In this document: positions 7,102 through 10,917 of the stretch, piece after piece | Layout of the letters: the number at the start of each line of letters is the position of its first letter | How positions within the stretch are numbered: position 1 is the first letter of the stretch | Made by a program: the position numbers and the translations under genes | The notes under the pieces: generated by a model | The model's input: only the letters and a program-made list of their open reading frames with translations | Told to the model about the DNA's origin: nothing | Database searches by the model: none | Assembly: GCA_018656855.1 (NCBI GenBank) | Contig: JABHYP010000562.1 | Location: 1 to 10,917, forward strand | Direction: 5' to 3' | Length of the DNA: 10,917 nt | Origin: Candidatus Latescibacterota bacterium | GTDB taxonomy: Bacteria > Latescibacterota > Latescibacteria > Latescibacterales > Latescibacteraceae

Positions 7102-8148
7102 ATGAATCAATTACAGAAAAGACTGCAAAAACTGAATGAAGTGAAAATCCTGATCATCAGGCTCAAACCTCTTGGTGATACGGTTTTGATATCACCAATT
7201 TTTAGAAATATCAAAAAATTGTACCCTGAGGCAAAAATTGATGTGGTGATATATTCCGTTTTTGCCGATGTTATAAAAAATAATCCGTATATTGATAATG
7301 TTATCATTTTAAAAAGAAAATCCCTGAGCCCAATATTCTATCTGATAAAGTCGCTTTTCAGGCGATATGATGTTATCATCGATTATATCAATACACCTCT
7401 TTCCGCCGCAATAGCGTTATTCAATAGTGCCGATATAAGAATTGGAAATTACAAGAAAAGAAACTTTTTTTTCACACACCGGTTGAGAAATTCGGAGTGT
7501 GTTTACAGCACTGTAAGGAATCTGAGGAAATTAGAGCCTCTCGGTTTGAGTGATTTTAGTGATTATCTTCCTGACCTGTACCTCGATGAAAAAGATATTG
7601 CCCGAGCCGATAATTTCCTTCACGGATTACCTGTTGAAAAAGGTATCATCGGATTATTTGTTTCATCAAAAACACCATCGAAGCAATATCCTGTAGAGTA
7701 TTTTGCCAGTCTGGGCACATTAATAGCTAAAAACACACCGTACCACATCCTTTTCTTATGCGGCAGGGATGATATGCACGCATATTCGGTCCTCAAGGAG
7801 CTTGCCTGTAAAGAAGAGAAAATCCATATCCGAAAGCCTGATACAACATTGGGTGAGTTCAGCGCTTTGATATCCCGACTCAAATTCTTCATAGCTAATG
7901 ATTCGGGACCGAAACATATTGCCACAGCTTTTAACATTCCGACTTTGACGATTTTCAGCACGTCGACTGAAAAAATGTGGAATCCTCCTGATATACGACG
8001 TTTTCCCGTGATAAGGAAAAAGATTGATTGTGCTCCCTGCCACAAGGCCGAATGCCCACTGAATACAATGAAATGTATGAAAGATCTGCACCCGGAAGAA
8101 GTTTTCTCGGTTTTTGAAAAAGCAATAAATATAGTCAATGCCATGTAA
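7102..8148 (+). CDS. Glycosyltransferase family 9 (heptosyltransferase-like)
   Basis: GT9 enzymes transfer heptose from ADP-heptose onto the lipopolysaccharide core at the cytoplasmic face of the inner membrane. The N-terminal Rossmann domain starts VKILIIRLKPLGDTVLISP (14-32). Its D26 aligns with the catalytic Asp of WaaC-type enzymes. The C-terminal domain carries the sugar-nucleotide signature DSGPKHIATAF (267-277). The tail holds a cysteine cluster, C310-x2-C313-x4-C318-x6-C325, followed by LHPEEV, common in one branch of GT9. I chose the ATG at 7102 (348 residues), which has GAGTG 6 nt upstream, over an in-frame GTG at 7093. No other LPS gene is in the window, so I cannot say which linkage it makes. 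The dihydrolipoyl dehydrogenase gene follows after 85 bp. Confidence 0.88.
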   Translation: MNQLQKRLQKLNEVKILIIRLKPLGDTVLISPIFRNIKKLYPEAKIDVVIYSVFADVIKNNPYIDNVIILKRKSLSPIFYLIKSLFRRYDVIIDYINTPLSAAIALFNSADIRIGNYKKRNFFFTHRLRNSECVYSTVRNLRKLEPLGLSDFSDYLPDLYLDEKDIARADNFLHGLPVEKGIIGLFVSSKTPSKQYPVEYFASLGTLIAKNTPYHILFLCGRDDMHAYSVLKELACKEEKIHIRKPDTTLGEFSALISRLKFFIANDSGPKHIATAFNIPTLTIFSTSTEKMWNPPDIRRFPVIRKKIDCAPCHKAECPLNTMKCMKDLHPEEVFSVFEKAINIVNAM

Positions 8149-8150
8149 AT

Positions 8151-8180
8151 TCTTTGCGCCTTGGCGACGTTGCGAGAAAA
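8151..8180. repeat. Degenerate CTTTGCG-type intergenic repeat
   Basis: The GT9-Lpd spacer opens with three imperfect units in tandem: TTTGCGCC, TTGGCGAC and GTTGCGAG, followed by AAAA. I recall this from other genomes as a dispersed element of alternating CTTTGCG/GCAAAG units found between genes. The match here is by memory and pattern, not by search. It begins 2 nt after the GT9 stop codon and does not form a strong hairpin. Confidence 0.5.
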
Positions 8181-8218
8181 ATAATGAAATAATCGGTTTA
8201 GATATATATTTGGATTTT

Positions 8219-8225
8219 AAAGGAG
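8219..8225 (+). promoter_or_regulatory. Ribosome binding site deciding the Lpd start
   Basis: AAAGGAG lies 8 nt before the ATG at 8234. It selects this start over the in-frame ATG at 8138, which would overlap the end of the GT9 gene and add 32 residues with no family counterpart. Confidence 0.8.
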
Positions 8226-8233
8226 AAGATAAA

Positions 8234-9667
8234 ATGGATGGTTCTGTATCGAGAATAAATGAAGGAAAAAAGTCAAAGGTACCTGACGAATATGACATTG
8301 TTATCATCGGTTCCGGCCCGGGAGGATATGTGGGCGGAATCCGCGCATCACAACTGGGCCTAAAAACCTGTGTGATCGAAAAGGATGAACCGGGTGGGGT
8401 ATGCCTCAATACAGGATGCATCCCAACTAAAAGTCTTCTTCACCAGGCGGAAATATTCATGTCTCGTGTTGAGCTTGAAGATATGGGTGTTGATGTTGAT
8501 ATTAAATACTTTGATTATCAGAGGGTGTTCAGAAAATCCAGAAAAGCGGTAGAGACACTTTCAAAAGGTGTTGAGTATTTACTGAAAAAAAACAACGTTT
8601 CTTTTATAAGGGGAGAGGCGGCGCTTGTTTCGAAAAACGAGGTTTCTATTAATGACGGCAGGATTGTAAAAGGGGAAAATATTTTGATTGCCGCCGGCTC
8701 ACGCCCTGGAGAAATTCCCGGTTTTGAGTTTGACGAAAAATATGTGCTCTCTTCAACCGGGATTCTTTCTCTAAAGGAACTTCCTGAAAAGCTTCTGATT
8801 ATAGGCGCAGGCGCTGTTGGCTGCGAATTTGCCTGTATTATGAATGCATTTGGTGTTGAAACGTATCTTGTGGAAATGGAAGAACACATACTGCCAGCCG
8901 AAGATTACGAAACAGCGGAAGTCGTTGAAAAGTCATTTCGTAGAAAAAAAGTTACTGTCATGACAAAAACCCGGCCCGTTTCAATGAATAAAAATTCGGG
9001 GAAAATTTCAGTGACACTCGAAAAAACAGGCAGCGCTTATGAAGTTATCGAAGTTGATAAGATACTTGTAGCTGCCGGGCGGATTCCAAATATTGAAAGA
9101 ATCGGTCTAGAAAATGCAGGAATAACCACGGAGCATGGATTTATACCTGTGGGAGATTATTACATGACAAAAATAAAAGGGGTATATGCTGCCGGTGATG
9201 TCACCGGGCCGCCATTTCTCGCGCATCTGGCATCAAAAGAAGCTGAGATAGCGGTTGAGTATATGGCGGGAAGAAAAACGGAACCTGCAGTAGACCCTGA
9301 CGCTATTCCGTCAGGAATATATACCGCTCCACAGATCGGGAGTTTTGGTGTTACCGAGAAAAAGGCAAAAGAAATAGGAGTACCGTATAAAAAAGTAGTA
9401 TTTCCTTACAGGGGTATAGGAAAGGCTGTCTCTGTCGGAAAGACCGAGGGCATTGCGAAAGTGATTTTTGATCCTGAAACAAAGGAAATTCTGGGCGCCC
9501 ATATCGCGGGAGAAAACGCAACGGAATTGATCCATGAAATCCTTCTGGCAAAAACATCCGGGCTCAGTCCGGCTGATATTGCATCAATGATTCATGCTCA
9601 TCCCACGCTGTCTGAATTGGTTCCGGAGGTTATGCGGGCGGTGTATGGTAGATCAATTCATTTTTAG
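8234..9667 (+). CDS. lpdA: Dihydrolipoyl dehydrogenase (E3)
   Basis: This is the FAD-dependent E3 enzyme that reoxidises dihydrolipoamide with NAD+, serving pyruvate or 2-oxo-acid dehydrogenases or the glycine cleavage system. The 477-residue length is normal. Visible in order: the FAD dinucleotide motif GSGPGG (26-31); the redox disulfide C57-LNTG-C62 within GGVCLNTGCIPTKSLL; the NAD(H)-binding GAGAVG (191-196); AAGRIPN (280-286); the second FAD motif AAGDVTGPPF (319-328); and the C-terminal dimerisation domain with the catalytic HAHPTLSE, H456 and E461. All catalytic residues are present. A polar extension of about 18 residues precedes the first strand. No lipoyl protein, E1, E2 or glycine-cleavage gene is in the window, so its complex is unknown. 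The gene follows the GT9 gene by 85 bp. Confidence 0.95.
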   Translation: MDGSVSRINEGKKSKVPDEYDIVIIGSGPGGYVGGIRASQLGLKTCVIEKDEPGGVCLNTGCIPTKSLLHQAEIFMSRVELEDMGVDVDIKYFDYQRVFRKSRKAVETLSKGVEYLLKKNNVSFIRGEAALVSKNEVSINDGRIVKGENILIAAGSRPGEIPGFEFDEKYVLSSTGILSLKELPEKLLIIGAGAVGCEFACIMNAFGVETYLVEMEEHILPAEDYETAEVVEKSFRRKKVTVMTKTRPVSMNKNSGKISVTLEKTGSAYEVIEVDKILVAAGRIPNIERIGLENAGITTEHGFIPVGDYYMTKIKGVYAAGDVTGPPFLAHLASKEAEIAVEYMAGRKTEPAVDPDAIPSGIYTAPQIGSFGVTEKKAKEIGVPYKKVVFPYRGIGKAVSVGKTEGIAKVIFDPETKEILGAHIAGENATELIHEILLAKTSGLSPADIASMIHAHPTLSELVPEVMRAVYGRSIHF

Positions 9668-9788
9668 AAATGGATTTAGTTTTCAAAGCGGATAATTAAA
9701 TTTTAGGATAAAGGTTCTCCCTGTTTGTATGAATCAGCCAAATCAAAGTGTCTCTGGCATGAATTTAAAGCGTTACTTTAGCTGCGTA

Positions 9789-10790
9789 TTAAAATTTAAC
9801 CATATATTCCAGCCTTACAAGATCATCCACAGTAACATCGTCCTCATCTTCATTGATTTCATAGTTCAACATAACTCTATTAACATACTTTTCAGCATTT
9901 AAATTAAAGGTAACTCCCAGTGTGTATCTCTGCTGAAAGTTATACTCAAGGTCGGTATCGGGATCATATCCCTCGATTCGGAAAGCAGGCGTTATCATAT
10001 TCACATATTCAGTTGTGGTTTTCCAGTCATATGCCGCAAAAACATAAAAAGAGTGTTCGGTCAGGGCGGCATGTTCCTGTTGAGCGATTTCTGCTGCATA
10101 TTCCCATCCTCCGGCTTTTCCCCTTGCACCAAAGTTAATAAACACATCCTTTTTTTTGTCTGCCGGATTGTTTTTCCCGGTATAATAATTCCCGGATACC
10201 TGAAGTTGTGGAATAATTCTTCCGACTACACGGAGAGCCAGGCTTTTATTATAATTCGTTTCGGCTTTATTCTGGCCGGCGCCATTCATCACGGCCGCGA
10301 TTATGTCAAAATAGCTGCGTTTATATGTTGCCTGGATTCCTCTGTCACGTATGTTCGGGGAAACATTTTCCTTGATTAGCGGGCATTTTATGAATGCAAT
10401 TTTTGTTGAAGAAACGAGATTGTCCGTGCTGTATGGTGTTTTGTACTGTCCTAACTTGACAGATAGACTGGGAGTTATAAGGTGGTTTATATAGGCGTCG
10501 GACAGAACATCTTTTCGGGTCATATCAAACTGTATTCCATAGTCTGTATTTGTTAAAAGTTTACCTGAAAATTTAAGGCGGGCATTGTTTACATTAAAGT
10601 TGCTCCGCTCATCACTTTCAGTGAAAACATAATCTATGCTGGATTTTATATATCCGGCAATATTTATCTCAGGATTTTGGACATCGTCAACCGGACTTTC
10701 CTGTTTTTGACCGGAAGCAGAAACCGGATTATTTAAAAAAAGAAACAGAAAGCAAACACATATTTTAGAAAGAGTGATGCGTTTTTTCAT
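9789..10790 (-). CDS. Porin O/P-type outer-membrane beta-barrel protein
   Basis: The protein (333 residues) resembles the phosphate-selective porin O/P family, trimeric outer-membrane channels for anions. Residues 1-25 are a Sec signal (KKR start, hydrophobic stretch, VSA before the cut). A probable first strand is GYIKSSIDYVF (46-56). Then come NNARLKFSGKL (68-78) and YGIQFD (84-89). The family's VKLGQYKTPYS segment (111-121) and IRDRGIQATY (147-156) follow. Strands alternate to a terminal Phe (MVKF), as in barrel proteins recognised by BamA. It is shorter than OprO/OprP (about 400 or more). The ATG at 10790 is chosen because the signal peptide starts there; an in-frame ATG at 10814 lies inside the insertion-sequence end. 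Neither start has a good Shine-Dalgarno. Substrate specificity cannot be read from the sequence. Confidence 0.82.
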   Translation of the reverse strand: MKKRITLSKICVCFLFLFLNNPVSASGQKQESPVDDVQNPEINIAGYIKSSIDYVFTESDERSNFNVNNARLKFSGKLLTNTDYGIQFDMTRKDVLSDAYINHLITPSLSVKLGQYKTPYSTDNLVSSTKIAFIKCPLIKENVSPNIRDRGIQATYKRSYFDIIAAVMNGAGQNKAETNYNKSLALRVVGRIIPQLQVSGNYYTGKNNPADKKKDVFINFGARGKAGGWEYAAEIAQQEHAALTEHSFYVFAAYDWKTTTEYVNMITPAFRIEGYDPDTDLEYNFQQRYTLGVTFNLNAEKYVNRVMLNYEINEDEDDVTVDDLVRLEYMVKF

Positions 10791-10841
10791 ATTAATGCTT
10801 ATAATGTACCCCATAAACTGGACAGAAAAATAAGGTGTGAA

Positions 10842-10882
10842 ATCTCCTAAAAGAAATAGTATAATTAAGCAGAAAAGGAGAT
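10842..10882 (+). promoter_or_regulatory. IS control region: hairpin over the RBS with the -10 box in its loop
   Basis: ATCTCCT (10842-10848) is the exact complement of AGGAGAT (10876-10882), which contains the transposase Shine-Dalgarno. The 27-nt loop holds a perfect TATAAT (10860-10865); no good -35 is visible. A transcript from that promoter would start near 10872 and lack the left arm. A transcript reading in from outside would carry both arms and could mask the RBS. Confidence 0.5.
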
Positions 10883-10887
10883 GAATT

Positions 10888-10917
10888 ATGGGGACGACAC
10901 GGAAGCGTTATGATGCT
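10888..10917 (+). CDS. Transposase OrfA, N-terminal fragment (IS3-like)
   Basis: Only the first ten codons are present, reading MGTTRKRYDA, the beginning common to IS3-family OrfA helix-turn-helix proteins. AAGGAG lies 7 nt before the ATG. The gene runs off the window edge, so integrity cannot be judged. The family call rests on this short N-terminus plus the terminal repeat. Confidence 0.7.
   Translation, partial: MGTTRKRYDA

Larger units (their letters stand above)
10805..10917 (+). mobile_element. Left end of an IS3-family-like insertion sequence (cut by window edge)
   Basis: The terminus begins TGTACCCCATAAACTGGACA, the style of IS3-family inverted repeats starting with TG. A transposase gene start lies 83 bp inside, a usual distance for these elements. 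The right end, target duplication and frameshift site lie outside the window. The element ends 14 bp from the porin start codon. Confidence 0.72.

Noticed and set aside
8138..8233. N-terminal extension of the dihydrolipoyl dehydrogenase from an upstream ATG
   Set aside because: It overlaps the GT9 gene end, spans the CTTTGCG-type repeat, lacks an RBS and has no counterpart in the family. The ATG at 8234 has a strong RBS.
7620..8421. Long minus-strand open frames opposite the GT9 and Lpd genes
   Set aside because: They are shadows of strongly supported plus-strand genes, with no domain resemblance of their own.

Overview
The window looks like chromosomal sequence from a Gram-negative, fairly AT-rich bacterium. 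Evidence for an outer membrane is a family-9 (heptosyltransferase-type) glycosyltransferase, a porin O/P-type outer-membrane barrel ending in Phe, and two predicted lipoproteins. Several genes have strong Shine-Dalgarno sequences, and the tRNA promoter is close to the sigma-70 consensus with a 17-bp spacer. This is less typical of core Bacteroidota, so my inference is a deep-branching lineage of the FCB/PVC type or similar. The sequence alone does not fix the taxon.

Left part (1-2070): two minus-strand genes, upstream to downstream a RidA-family protein with a lipoprotein signal and a fumarylacetoacetate hydrolase (FAH)-family protein with a Sec-type signal. Both families are normally cytoplasmic small-molecule enzymes, so the shared export signals are notable. 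The 388-bp gap that follows carries a RidA promoter candidate on the minus strand. On the plus strand it carries a promoter candidate and a hairpin-rich leader for the next gene.

Middle (2071-4788): a YIP1-family multi-spanning membrane protein (+); a solitary tRNA-Gly(CCC) (-) with its own promoter and intrinsic terminator; and a uroporphyrinogen-decarboxylase-like protein of the methyltransferase-related type (+). No corrinoid protein or partner methyltransferase is visible.

Right part (4789-10917): a lipoprotein with the whole glycoside hydrolase family 3 architecture in which the expected catalytic residues are replaced (-). Across a 543-bp AT-rich divergent intergenic region comes the heptosyltransferase-like GT9 (+), then a small degenerate CTTTGCG-type repeat, then a complete dihydrolipoyl dehydrogenase (+) without its usual E1/E2 partners. 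A compact porin O/P-type gene (-) follows. The window ends in the left end of an IS3-like insertion sequence whose terminus lies 14 bp from the porin start codon.

Most genes appear to be single-gene transcription units. Possible co-transcribed pairs are RidA-FAH (199-bp gap) and GT9-Lpd (85-bp gap). I see no CRISPR array, phage, toxin-antitoxin or defence locus. The strongest leads are the catalytically degenerate GH3 lipoprotein, the exported RidA/FAH pair, and the IS end with its self-limiting translation signal next to the porin.
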